From NCBI RefSeq assembly GCF_023558375.1, contig NZ_CP083761.1, forward strand, positions 5,652,411 to 5,716,410: DNA of 64,000 nt. Reading direction: 5' to 3'. Of the stretch, positions 27,760-35,907 are shown piece after piece (positions within the stretch are counted from its first letter, which is position 1; each line of letters opens with the position of its first letter). The translations under genes and the position numbers were made by a program. The stretch comes from Chroococcidiopsis sp. CCMEE 29 (GTDB lineage Bacteria; Cyanobacteriota; Cyanobacteriia; Cyanobacteriales; Chroococcidiopsidaceae). The notes beneath the pieces were generated by a model. It made no database searches, had not been told where the DNA came from, and worked only from the letters and a program-made list of their open reading frames with translations.

Positions 27760-28059
27760 ATGGCTTCAACCTCAGAAAACAAAGAGCAGCAGCATCCTCT
27801 TTACAACCGCGATCGCGCCATTGTTGATAGCCTCTTGTCAGCTACACCAACTGACTACAATGTGGCGGAACTGGCTCGGCTACGAATTCGGTATCACGGC
27901 TTTCCTGGCGCCAGAGATATACAGACAGACCTGGACAAAGTTATGCAACTATGGGGTTTTACAGAAACCGCTCTGTATGAGAAGACTCGCCAAATTCATG
28001 CGGCTGAACCAGTTTATCAAGGTAGAGCTAGGAAGGGTGAAGAAGAGGACTGGAGTTAG
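27760..28059 (+). CDS. DUF3288 family protein
   Basis: A 99-residue protein: QHPLYNRDRAIVDSLLSATP, then YNVAELARLRIRYHGFPGAR and IQTDLDKVMQLWGFTETALY. This pattern is typical of the small cyanobacteria-restricted DUF3288 family of unknown function. It starts 39 bases after ilvN on the same strand. Confidence 0.8.
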   Translation: MASTSENKEQQHPLYNRDRAIVDSLLSATPTDYNVAELARLRIRYHGFPGARDIQTDLDKVMQLWGFTETALYEKTRQIHAAEPVYQGRARKGEEEDWS

Positions 28060-28128
28060 CCTAGGTGCTGACAATTTCATTTGACTTTCTGGATAGCTCC
28101 GGATATCTTGCAATAGAGCACATCACGT

Positions 28129-28138
28129 TTATACCCAA
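28129..28138. repeat. Inverted motif flanking the integrase, left arm
   Basis: TTATACCCAA here is the exact reverse complement of TTGGGTATAA at 29337-29346. A related CTATACCCATA follows at 28149. The pair brackets the integrase gene. Confidence 0.5.
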
Positions 28139-28163
28139 GCAGTGAGAGCTATACCCATATTTC

Positions 28164-29318
28164 ATGGCTAAGGCAAGTAAAGGCACAGTCGTAGTAGAAA
28201 AATTCAAGCATAGACTAAGACTACGTTGGAGAGTTACTGGAGAGCGCTACTGCCTGTCGTTAGGACTACCTGACACTAAAGAAAGCCGAAAGCTAGCAGA
28301 GGTTAAGGCACGGCAAATAGAACTAGACATTATTTCTGGGAACTTTGACAGCACACTGACTAAATACAAGCCACAAAGCTTGGTACAGAGTAGACCAGTC
28401 GCAATCGTGAATCTAATTACTTGCGGCGAATTATTCCAACAGTTCATAGACTATAAGGCTAAGTTTCTACATCCTAGAAGTCTAGACAGATATAAAACCA
28501 CGCTCAAATATTTGCAACAGTTTCATTGCAAAGACACAAGTAGAATTTCATTAGCTGATAAACCTGCTATTCATCTAGAGCAAAGTTGCTCTGAACAATT
28601 TAATTTATGGCTAAAGAGCAAGAACGCTGAAAGAGCCCGTAAAGAGCGTTTAATACTCCTAAGTGCCTGTTGGGTTTGGGGCAAAACCCAGGGGATTGTC
28701 GAAACTAATCCTTGGCAAGACTTACAAAAACAGGTAAGGGAAGTACCTAAACAACCACCCAAACCATTCACTAAAGATGAAGTTAGAGCAATTTTAGCAG
28801 CCTTTAAAACTCATCTACAATACAAACATTATGCAGATTTTGTTGAATTTATGTTCTTAACTGGAGTCCGCACTGCTGAGGCAATCGGTCTACGTTGGCA
28901 GCATATTAGCGAGGATTTTGCCAGTGTTTGGATTGGTGAATCTTTAAGTCGTGGTGTTCGCAAATCAACTAAGACTAATAAAGCTCGTTACATTCCTTTG
29001 AATGACAAACTCAAGACGTTGCTAAGGGCAAGAGTACCACAAGACTATCAACCAGATGATTTAGTGTTTCCTAGCCCTGACGGATTGCCAATTGATGACC
29101 ACAATTTTCGTAACCGGGCTTGGGTAAAAATTCTTGAGCAAGCCGGTGTAGAGTATAGGAAACCTTACAATACAAGGCACACTTTTGTCAGTATGTGCTT
29201 AGAAGCAGGTATGAACCCCGTTGTTGTTGCCAGCATTACTGGTCATGATGTCCAAACACTTTATCGTAACTATGCTGGTTGTGTGGTATCACGTCCATCT
29301 GTACCAGAACTGTTTTAG
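28164..29318 (+). CDS. Tyrosine recombinase / phage-type integrase
   Basis: A 384-residue protein. The first 50 residues (FKHRLRLRWRVTGERYCLSL) resemble an arm-site-binding domain, then a SAM-like core-binding domain (about 85-180) and the catalytic domain. That carries R in FLTGVRTAEAIGLRW, H-x-x-R in YNTRHTFVSMCLEAG, the second H in ASITGHDVQTLYRNY, and the nucleophile Tyr in LYRNY. It looks intact. No tRNA, excisionase or phage genes adjoin it. Confidence 0.9.
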   Translation: MAKASKGTVVVEKFKHRLRLRWRVTGERYCLSLGLPDTKESRKLAEVKARQIELDIISGNFDSTLTKYKPQSLVQSRPVAIVNLITCGELFQQFIDYKAKFLHPRSLDRYKTTLKYLQQFHCKDTSRISLADKPAIHLEQSCSEQFNLWLKSKNAERARKERLILLSACWVWGKTQGIVETNPWQDLQKQVREVPKQPPKPFTKDEVRAILAAFKTHLQYKHYADFVEFMFLTGVRTAEAIGLRWQHISEDFASVWIGESLSRGVRKSTKTNKARYIPLNDKLKTLLRARVPQDYQPDDLVFPSPDGLPIDDHNFRNRAWVKILEQAGVEYRKPYNTRHTFVSMCLEAGMNPVVVASITGHDVQTLYRNYAGCVVSRPSVPELF

Positions 29319-29336
29319 CCGCTTTAAACCGTGGAT

Positions 29337-29346
29337 TTGGGTATAA
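29337..29346. repeat. Inverted motif flanking the integrase, right arm
   Basis: TTGGGTATAA, the exact inverted partner of 28129-28138, 18 bases after the integrase stop. A further GGGTATA lies at 29350-29356. They may be integrase binding sites. Confidence 0.5.
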
Positions 29347-29510
29347 GTTGGGTATATAGATTGTAAGACTTTTCGAAGATTCTTTTCTAGCAAGCTTTTT
29401 AGGGAATAATTATCCTCAGCGCCACCGAGGGGGTCATATCTTATAGATCTCCTCTGTCCCTTTCCTTGGTTTGCAATTATTACAGATAATGAAAAACACT
29501 AAATCAGAAG

Positions 29511-30680
29511 TTAATTATTGCCTTTTTTGCCCTCATCAATAATCGGATTATCTTGATTAACCTGACTGTCTGTCAAGATTTCATCTGTTGTAGATTCAGT
29601 GGGTCTAGAAACAAAAATTATCTCGGTCTTTTTACTATTGTTACCCCACTGATCCAAAACATCTTTAATCAAAATTTCTTGCAGCCAAACTTGACCAACA
29701 ATGGTTAAAGGTAGTGCCAGCAATAACCCTAAAAAGCCAAAAAAGGTAGCGAAAAACACCTGAGAAAATAATGTTACAGCTGGTAGTAAAGACACCTGAC
29801 GCACCATAAAGTAAGGCGTTAGTAATTTACTCTCAAGCTGATAAATACCAATATAAAGCGCTAGTACAGCAAAGGATTTCCAAGGATCATCTAACAGGGC
29901 GATCGCGATTGGCGGAACCACACTCATAGCAGAACCAATATGGGGAATAAACGTGAGGATTCCTGCCAACGCCGCCTGTGCTAAAACTAACGGTATTCCC
30001 AACAGCCAGAGACCAATTCCACTAAGCACTGCGATCGTCGTCATACTAAAGACAATTTCAGTTAACCATCTACTCAGGGCGACTTCAGAGCGAGTTAAAA
30101 TCTCATCTACCCGCCGACGATAAAAGGAAGGGAACAGTCGGATAAAGGCTTGGCGATACGGCTGCGGCTGGGATAACAGCATCAACGTCAAAACCAGTAC
30201 CAGCAAAAACTGGAGCACAAAACCAAAAGTGGTAGTGAAAAAGGTAAATGACCTTTGAACCAGCTGACTTGCTAAAGGTTGAAGTTGTTGAATCAGGCTC
30301 TCAACATCCGGTAGGTAAGGAGTCATCTGTTTGGGAACGCGGGTTCGCAGCTGCTCAACCCAAAAATCTGAACGCGCTAAACCCTTGGGGAATAACTCTA
30401 TCAATTGTTGAAACTCATTAGCAAAAGTTGGCACAATCAGCCCGAAAAAGCCAACAATGACCGTCAGCAAGATAATAAAAGACAGCAGTACCGCCCAGCC
30501 TCGAGACAAGCGCGACCGCTGGAACCTTCGAGCAAGGCGATTTAAGGCAGTGGCTAATACGACTGCAGCAAACACCAATAACAGTACTTGCCGAACTTGC
30601 CACAGGATATACAAAGAAATAACTAGGGCTAATAGACCGAGCCATTGACCTAAATTCACGGTACTGACTCCCAGCTGCAA
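29511..30680 (-). CDS. AI-2E family transporter (PerM/YdiK-type membrane protein)
   Basis: A 389-residue polytopic protein with about eight membrane helices and the family pattern: WGLLALV-type first helix, FPKGLARSDFWVEQLRTRVP periplasmic part, then IPLVLAQAALAGILTFIPHI GSAMSVVPP near the centre and QVWLQEILIKDVLD at the end. The family is called autoinducer-2 exporter-like, but substrates vary. The C-terminal 50 residues are a charged soluble tail. Confidence 0.85.
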   Translation of the reverse strand: MQLGVSTVNLGQWLGLLALVISLYILWQVRQVLLLVFAAVVLATALNRLARRFQRSRLSRGWAVLLSFIILLTVIVGFFGLIVPTFANEFQQLIELFPKGLARSDFWVEQLRTRVPKQMTPYLPDVESLIQQLQPLASQLVQRSFTFFTTTFGFVLQFLLVLVLTLMLLSQPQPYRQAFIRLFPSFYRRRVDEILTRSEVALSRWLTEIVFSMTTIAVLSGIGLWLLGIPLVLAQAALAGILTFIPHIGSAMSVVPPIAIALLDDPWKSFAVLALYIGIYQLESKLLTPYFMVRQVSLLPAVTLFSQVFFATFFGFLGLLLALPLTIVGQVWLQEILIKDVLDQWGNNSKKTEIIFVSRPTESTTDEILTDSQVNQDNPIIDEGKKGNN

Positions 30681-30828
30681 ACAGATGCAATTCTTAATTT
30701 AATGCAGCTAGATTAGCGAATTTTGGCTTATTAGTGTAACTATCATCAGTTAGGTCTGAGTATTCAAAATACCAATTAATGGGACTAAATAATTCTTTCT
30801 TCCCTCGCCCCTCGCCCCTCGACCCTTT

Positions 30829-31032
30829 TTAATGAGCTTGTAATCTTCGCCAAAAGAGAGCGATCGCCATCACTAAAGTTGGCATAAATACGATTGCCAA
30901 CACGATAGTCGGCGTTACCGAAATAGAGAGAGTAGAACCACCGTACTTAATCAAAAACGACAGCACGGTTGAGAGCAATAGCACTTCGAGAATAAATCCA
31001 GACTGGTTTTTCAATCTCTCAAAAGGGTTCAT
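30829..31032 (-). CDS. Small two-helix membrane protein, 67 aa
   Basis: MNPFERLKNQSGFILEVLLL followed by two hydrophobic segments (about 14-28 and 40-60) and a basic C-terminus (LFWRRLQAH). Conserved-looking in cyanobacteria, function unknown. G/C-rich short tandem repeats (CCCCTCGCCCCTCG) lie just 3' of it at 30806. Confidence 0.6.
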   Translation of the reverse strand: MNPFERLKNQSGFILEVLLLSTVLSFLIKYGGSTLSISVTPTIVLAIVFMPTLVMAIALFWRRLQAH

Positions 31033-31284
31033 ACAATACCTCTCTCATTCATTTTTTTCCCCCTAACCCCTAACCCCCTTCTTCTGAAGTACGGCAATAC
31101 GATGGGCAGTTGGAGTAGACACCGAACCGAGGCGATCGCACTTATTTTTTCCAATACCCATAAACTGAAAGCGTAAAAGTAATCAAAAATGCCTGTAGAA
31201 ACTAATAATAAGCGCTCAAACAAACCGCCTGATATTGTTGACTTTACTTTTACTGCTCAACTTTATCATTCCTAGCTTTGGTCC

Positions 31285-31353
31285 TCAAACACCACAAGTT
31301 GCATATAGTGCCCATTTAACAGCAACACTAGCATCTACAACAAAAGTGTTCAA
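31285..31353 (-). pseudogene. VapC-type PIN toxin remnant (N-terminal 22 codons)
   Basis: Starting at TTG 31351-31353, overlapping the antitoxin stop, the minus strand reads NTFVVDASVAVKWALYATCG then stops. VVDASVAVKW is the typical first strand of VapC PIN domains, with the catalytic Asp. Everything after this strand is missing, so the toxin is non-functional. Confidence 0.7.
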
Positions 31354-31583
31354 CGCTGCCGCTCCTCACGGACAAGTTCAGTGCTGTCGCTAAAAGCCCG
31401 ACCAGCATATCTAGCTCTGGCTTGTTCCAGTTTTTCTGTAGCTTCAGTCATAGCAACCGCCCGTTCAACAGCTTCAGTATTAACTGCCTGCTCTAGAATA
31501 GCGATTAACTCCTGATTCAACGACCGACCATGCCGCTGAGAGAGGCTTTTGAGCTTCTCAAGCAGGAGTGGATTGAGATTTTC
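31350..31583 (-). pseudogene. VapB/FitA-type antitoxin, 5' end removed by an IS element
   Basis: The minus strand reads ENLNPLLLEKLKSLSQRHGR then SLNQELIAILEQAV and continues to RYAGRAFSDSTELVREERQR and a stop. This is the ribbon-helix-helix domain of FitA/VapB-type antitoxins plus the toxin-binding tail. The frame has no start codon before it meets the left end of the IS5-family element at 31586. It is followed by the truncated toxin. Confidence 0.7.
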
Positions 31584-31585
31584 TA

Positions 31586-32487
31586 TAGAACCTATTTGAG
31601 ATCTCTGATGAAAAGCTAAGATCAGAAATAAATGCCGTACTCCAGCAGCTTAACTGACAAAGAGTGGGAGCTCATCGAGCCATTAGTGCCCCAAAAGAAG
31701 AAAACCAGGCCACCTTGCTGGACAAAGCGGCAAATCTTGGATGGCGTCTTTTATCAACTTAAGAATGGTTGTAATTGGGGTGACCTGCCCAAAGACTTGC
31801 CACCCTACTCGACGGTATTCTGGCATTACAAGCAGTGGCGTGCGGATGGCGTTCTCGAACAGATAATGACGAGATTGCATTCGCAGGTGCGGCAACATGT
31901 CAAAAAAAACAAAAATGGACGCGGTTACTAATCGTTGACTCACAAGCGGTGAAAAACACCTGTAGTGCTAGTATCGAGTCCAAAGGGTTCTGCCATTACA
32001 AATGCACTAATGGCATCAAACGCCATCTCGCCGTCGATCCTCTAGGGTTGCCGTTTTTTACCCACTGCACTCCTGCTAATGTGTCCGATGACCAAGGCTT
32101 GATTGAACTGCTAAGCAATCACCTGGATTACTTTCGAGCCAAGCCCGTCAACGTCCCCAAAATCACCATTTTGCTCGACCATGGCTATCACCCAAACACC
32201 ATCACCGCTGCCCTACAAAAACTTTATCCTCAGATGATGACCAAGCTCAGGTTTGAACTGGCACCCAAGCCCACGAAAGCCGAAAAGGCAGCCCAAGGTC
32301 ACTCTGGATTTGTTCGAGTAGCAACCCGATGGGTGATTGAGCGGTCTAATTCTTGGATGGAACGATGTAAGAGTTTGGTCAAAAACTTTGAGAAAACGTT
32401 GGTCAATGCCACAGCTAAACTCAACCTTTGTTTGCTCAGACTGATGCTCAAACGGCTATCAAATGGATAGATGTCAAATGGCTTCTA
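31586..32487 (+). mobile_element. IS5-family insertion sequence (IS427-like), apparently intact
   Basis: Imperfect terminal inverted repeats (about 19 bases, three mismatches) begin TAGAACCTATTTGAGATCT on the left and, read inward from the right end, TAGAAGCCATTTGACATCT. Each end is flanked by TA, fitting a 2-bp target duplication. The element encodes a two-frame transposase and has inserted in the antitoxin gene of a VapBC pair. Confidence 0.75.
31632..32470 (+). CDS. IS5-family transposase in two overlapping frames (-1 frameshift)
   Basis: Frame A (31632-31931) holds the DUF4096 domain (SSLTDKEWELIEPLVPQKKK). Frame B (to 32470) holds the DDE domain: LLIVDSQAVKN, TILLDHGYHPN, and VIERSNSWMERCKSLVKNFE with the catalytic Glu. 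Frame B is -1 relative to A, and eight A sit at 31899-31907 exactly where they meet (CAT GTC AAA AAA AAC against TGT CAA AAA AAA CAA). This is the programmed slippage arrangement of IS427-group elements. Confidence 0.85.
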
Positions 32488-32734
32488 TACTCTGTCTCTA
32501 ACTCAATTTTGTGAATATTGTTTACGAAAACCAATCGCTTTTCTAAAAGTAAAGCCACAGCGTTGATTAATATCTTGAAGCTCAAAATCGTCGATTTTGT
32601 AGTTTGCAGACACGCTCTAATCTTACGAGGTTTCAAAGAAAGACGATAACAAATTCCACACTTGGCTAATGCACAACTAGCTGAAAACCATAGATTTTTG
32701 TAGTTAGCAGACAAAAACTCAACGGAGGTATCAT

Positions 32735-34018
32735 ATGTCTGAAAAATCCAGTTTTCCTATCCCAAACAACATTCAAGCAGACGAAACGACAGGGCGGTAC
32801 ATCATCACCTTTCGTGACGACAGAGTGACTGAAGGCTTGCAGGCTCTAAGGGAAGTGGGCATGACTGAACTGCCCAGCGCTGCCGATTTCCCTGAATCTG
32901 CTACGGACATGGCACAAATTGAAGCTGCTGGCGGGATGGTATTCCCAACCCTTGGTATGGCTGTCGTCACCCTGGAAGAAGACGCTTTGAACAGAGTGAC
33001 AGCGGCGGCGGAGGAAGATTCCCCCATCCTAGACATCGAGCCGGAACGCATTTTCTACGCCATTGCTCGTGAGCTGCAGGAAGACTATCTGCGAGGCTAC
33101 AGCGACGCAGTTAACCACCTGTACGAGACAGCCACTGTTACAGCGCCCACCAATGGAGTCGAGCCGACTGAAAGCTACTCTGACGATGCCCAATCAACCT
33201 GGGGTCTGAAGGCGACAAAGGTCATAAACTCGCGCTATACCGGTCGGGGAATCAGGGTTGCCGTGCTAGATACAGGATTTGACCTGCAACACGCCGATTT
33301 TCGAGGACGGAAGATTGTGTCGAAGTCATTCGTGTCGGGCGAATCAGTTCAGGACGGGCACGGACACGGCACCCACTGTATCGGAACCGCATGCGGCTTC
33401 AAGGACGTCAACGGTCGGCGCTACGGTGTTGCCTATGAGTCAACCATTTTCGTTGGCAAGGTATTAAGCAACGCTGGAAGTGGTTCAACTGCTGGAATCC
33501 TTGCCGGGATGGAGTGGGCTATTGTCAATCAGTGTCAAGTGATCTCGATGTCACTCGGCAATAACGTTCCGACCCCATCTACCGCATACGAAACCGCAGG
33601 TCGACGAGCGCTCCAAAATGGTTGCCTAATCGTGGCAGCTGCTGGGAATGGTCGTAGAAACGGATATACTGTCGGACAACCGGCGAACAGTCCATCCATT
33701 ATGGCTGTCGGTGCCATCAATAACAGCCTCCAACTGGCTCCGTTCTCAAGCGGGTCTGGTTCGGCTCCTGGAGCTAATGTCGATATCGCTGGTCCGGGGG
33801 TAGCGGTGTACTCTTCCATTCCGATGAATAAGGGACGTTATGCCAGCTTCAATGGCACCAGCATGGCTACCCCACACGTGGCTGGGATTGCTGCCCTGTT
33901 CGCGCAGGCTCACCACGCCCGTGGTTGGCAACTGTGGCAACTGTTGACCTCGCGGGCTCGTCGGCTGCCGCTGCCAGCATCCGACGTCGGTGCCGGATTG
34001 GTACAAGCCCCGATGTAA
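32735..34018 (+). CDS. S8 family (subtilisin-like) serine peptidase
   Basis: A 427-residue protein preceded by an AACGGAGG ribosome-binding site. The triad is D179 (VAVLDTGFD), H211 (HGTHCIGTA) and S376 (NGTSMATPHVAG). Residues 1-150 form an N-terminal prodomain-like region that includes TGRYIITFRDDRVTEGLQAL and GGMVFPTLGMAVVTLEEDAL, resembling an I9-type intramolecular inhibitor. No signal peptide is visible, so it is cytoplasmic or exported by a non-Sec route. The next genes encode an inhibitor-like protein and another protease. Confidence 0.9.
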   Translation: MSEKSSFPIPNNIQADETTGRYIITFRDDRVTEGLQALREVGMTELPSAADFPESATDMAQIEAAGGMVFPTLGMAVVTLEEDALNRVTAAAEEDSPILDIEPERIFYAIARELQEDYLRGYSDAVNHLYETATVTAPTNGVEPTESYSDDAQSTWGLKATKVINSRYTGRGIRVAVLDTGFDLQHADFRGRKIVSKSFVSGESVQDGHGHGTHCIGTACGFKDVNGRRYGVAYESTIFVGKVLSNAGSGSTAGILAGMEWAIVNQCQVISMSLGNNVPTPSTAYETAGRRALQNGCLIVAAAGNGRRNGYTVGQPANSPSIMAVGAINNSLQLAPFSSGSGSAPGANVDIAGPGVAVYSSIPMNKGRYASFNGTSMATPHVAGIAALFAQAHHARGWQLWQLLTSRARRLPLPASDVGAGLVQAPM

Positions 34019-34171
34019 AGTTAGGTAACGTTAAGGCACGCCAGTCTGCGGGCTGCCGTACCTATTTACGGCATGTTCTGCGAGTTCCCCTCCGTGCGAT
34101 TAATTAGAGCGATCAGACTGGGTACAATAGGGGCTGATCGTCCAATCCGTCCACCTAACAGGAGGTGAGAC

Positions 34172-34399
34172 ATGTCTGATGAAAAGGTAGAGCGTGTGGT
34201 TGTGACGGTAGACGACCAACACTTGCCGACGATTCACTCCGTTGCAGTCGCTTTGCAGTCGGCGGGCATGCAAGTCGACAATGTGATGCCGACAGTTGGC
34301 ATCATTACAGGAGAAGTCTCTCAGACCAAGATGGCGGCTCTGGAAAGCGTACCCGGAGTCGCTGCCGTCGAGTTGGACCAAGAAATGCATGCGATTTGA
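34172..34399 (+). CDS. Small I9-type protease-inhibitor-like protein
   Basis: A 75-residue protein after a strong AGGAGGTGAG. It reads VERVVVTVDDQHLPTIHSVA, MPTVGIITGEVSQTKMAALE and SVPGVAAVELDQEMHAI. The beta-alpha-beta pattern ending in 'VPGV.AVE.D' is that of subtilisin propeptides, here as a free protein. It lies between two protease genes and probably keeps one of them inactive in the producing cell. A TGCCGTA/TACGGCA hairpin lies upstream at 34053-34072. Confidence 0.72.
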   Translation: MSDEKVERVVVTVDDQHLPTIHSVAVALQSAGMQVDNVMPTVGIITGEVSQTKMAALESVPGVAAVELDQEMHAI

Positions 34400-34705
34400 A
34401 ATCGTATACTGGTTCCTCTGTCGCAACTATTGTTAACCAGATTGAGAGCGTGCGATCGCTACTGCGAGTTGAAGTGGCAGAACAGATACTCTAAGGAGCC
34501 ACAAAGTACAACAGGTAGCTCCGAAACCTGCAACTGCAAGTCTCTCACAGCCAGTGATGGGATTAAGGTAATTGTACAGGAGTTATGCAGTTGAACCTGA
34601 AATCTAGCATTTCTGGTGTGCAGGATATGTCCTGCTATCTACAAGGTACTGCTTGTACTAACGATTGAACTTTTTTTTCAAATTTAATTTAAAGGAGAAA
34701 TTGAG
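34400..34705. other. Intergenic spacer before the trypsin-like protease
   Basis: 306 bases without a supported gene. It contains one HIP1 site (GCGATCGC near 34453), and an A/T-rich stretch (TTTTTTTTCAAATTTAATTT) just ahead of the GGAGAA ribosome-binding site of the next gene. Confidence 0.4.
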
Positions 34706-35716
34706 ATGTCAAACCATGAGAGTGTCTCATCAGATGAGCTTGGATTTAAACAAGATAACGAGATGGAGATGCACAAAGCAGTCTCAAGTGAGGCTATGGA
34801 TTCAAAAGACGGTTTCATTGCAGAAGATTTCATGGGAGTAAACGCTGGCGAACTTGAAGCAGTAGCTGGTTTTGACTCATCCCATGCTCTGCAAGAGGGT
34901 GTTAGGCCCCAGGAAGTACCTGTTACGGAAGAGCTTGAGGCGCTGCGGGATGCTGGCGAATTAGAATTTCCCGAGCCAGAGGACGTGTGCGGTCGTGACG
35001 ATCGGGTGCGGATTTCGCCTGCAACTAATATCCCGTGGCGATGGATTTGCCAGTTAATCATCACGCGAGCTGATGGCAGTGGCAGCAGGTGCACGGGGTG
35101 GTTTATTGGACCACGAACCGTGATGACGGCTGGACACTGCATCTACAGTCATGCAGCAGGCGGTTGGGCGCGGCAAATTGAAGTGATTCCCGGCATGGAC
35201 GGAGCCAGTCGTCCATTCGGATCTCAGATTGGCACTTCATTCCGGAGTGTGCTTGGTTGGACGAGAGATAGAAACCATGAATACGACTACGGCGCTATCA
35301 TTCTCCCAAACAACAACCTCGGCAACCGTGTCGGCTCGTTCGGATTTGCTGCCTTGTCAGATAGTGAACTGCAAAATCTGCTAGTGAATAATTCTGGCTA
35401 CCCTGCCGACAAGCCATTTGGAACGCAGTGGTTCAATGCTGGTCGAATTACCCGAGTCACTGCTCGTAAGCTCTACTATTTGGTTGATACGTTCGGCGGT
35501 CACAGCGGCAGTCCAGTCTGGCGTTATCTGAATGGTCAGCGGCATGCAGTCGGGGTTCATGCCTATGGTGGCTGTCCTAATAGCGCCACCCGGATTACGA
35601 CAGGGGTATACAACAATATGTTAGCTTGGCGGAATCTAGGGTTCGGAGCCACAGTTAGGGAAATGCCTCTAACTCTTGCTGGTGCCCTTGCTGGCGCTGG
35701 ACATGTAGAAAGGTAG
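34706..35716 (+). CDS. Trypsin/V8-like serine protease with peptide-type leader
   Basis: A 336-residue protein. The chymotrypsin-fold triad is H144 (VMTAGHCIY), D194 (YDYGAIIL) and S269 (GGHSGSPVW), as in glutamyl-endopeptidases/V8-like proteases. The first ~95 residues are acidic and contain AGELEAVAGFDSS at about 47-59, similar to the ELExVAGG end of Nif11-type export leaders, though with GF in place of GG. A second acidic propeptide ends before CGRDDRV. No Sec signal is present. It is third in the protease set 32735-35716. Confidence 0.88.
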   Translation: MSNHESVSSDELGFKQDNEMEMHKAVSSEAMDSKDGFIAEDFMGVNAGELEAVAGFDSSHALQEGVRPQEVPVTEELEALRDAGELEFPEPEDVCGRDDRVRISPATNIPWRWICQLIITRADGSGSRCTGWFIGPRTVMTAGHCIYSHAAGGWARQIEVIPGMDGASRPFGSQIGTSFRSVLGWTRDRNHEYDYGAIILPNNNLGNRVGSFGFAALSDSELQNLLVNNSGYPADKPFGTQWFNAGRITRVTARKLYYLVDTFGGHSGSPVWRYLNGQRHAVGVHAYGGCPNSATRITTGVYNNMLAWRNLGFGATVREMPLTLAGALAGAGHVER

Positions 35717-35907
35717 GAATGATGGGGAGAATTGCATGAGCTTGCAGTTCTCCCTTTCATGCAAGTATCCGAAGTGGAGTTGCGAAGCTATAGCCTTTTC
35801 GTCTTGTAGTTACTTATAGTGAATAAACCTGTGGAGATAGGGATTGGTGATTCCAAGCTTGCCGTGAATTATAGAAATATTCATTGGCGACTGCTCGTCT
35901 AATCAAC

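Noticed and set aside
31029..31223. Minus-strand 64-codon ORF next to the small membrane protein
   Set aside because: It is partly translated from the CCCCTAA tandem repeat and has no conserved pattern.
31189..31275. Short plus-strand ORF MPVETNNKRSNKPPDIVDFT (28 codons)
   Set aside because: Too short and next to a decayed toxin; perhaps another gene relic, but nothing supports function.
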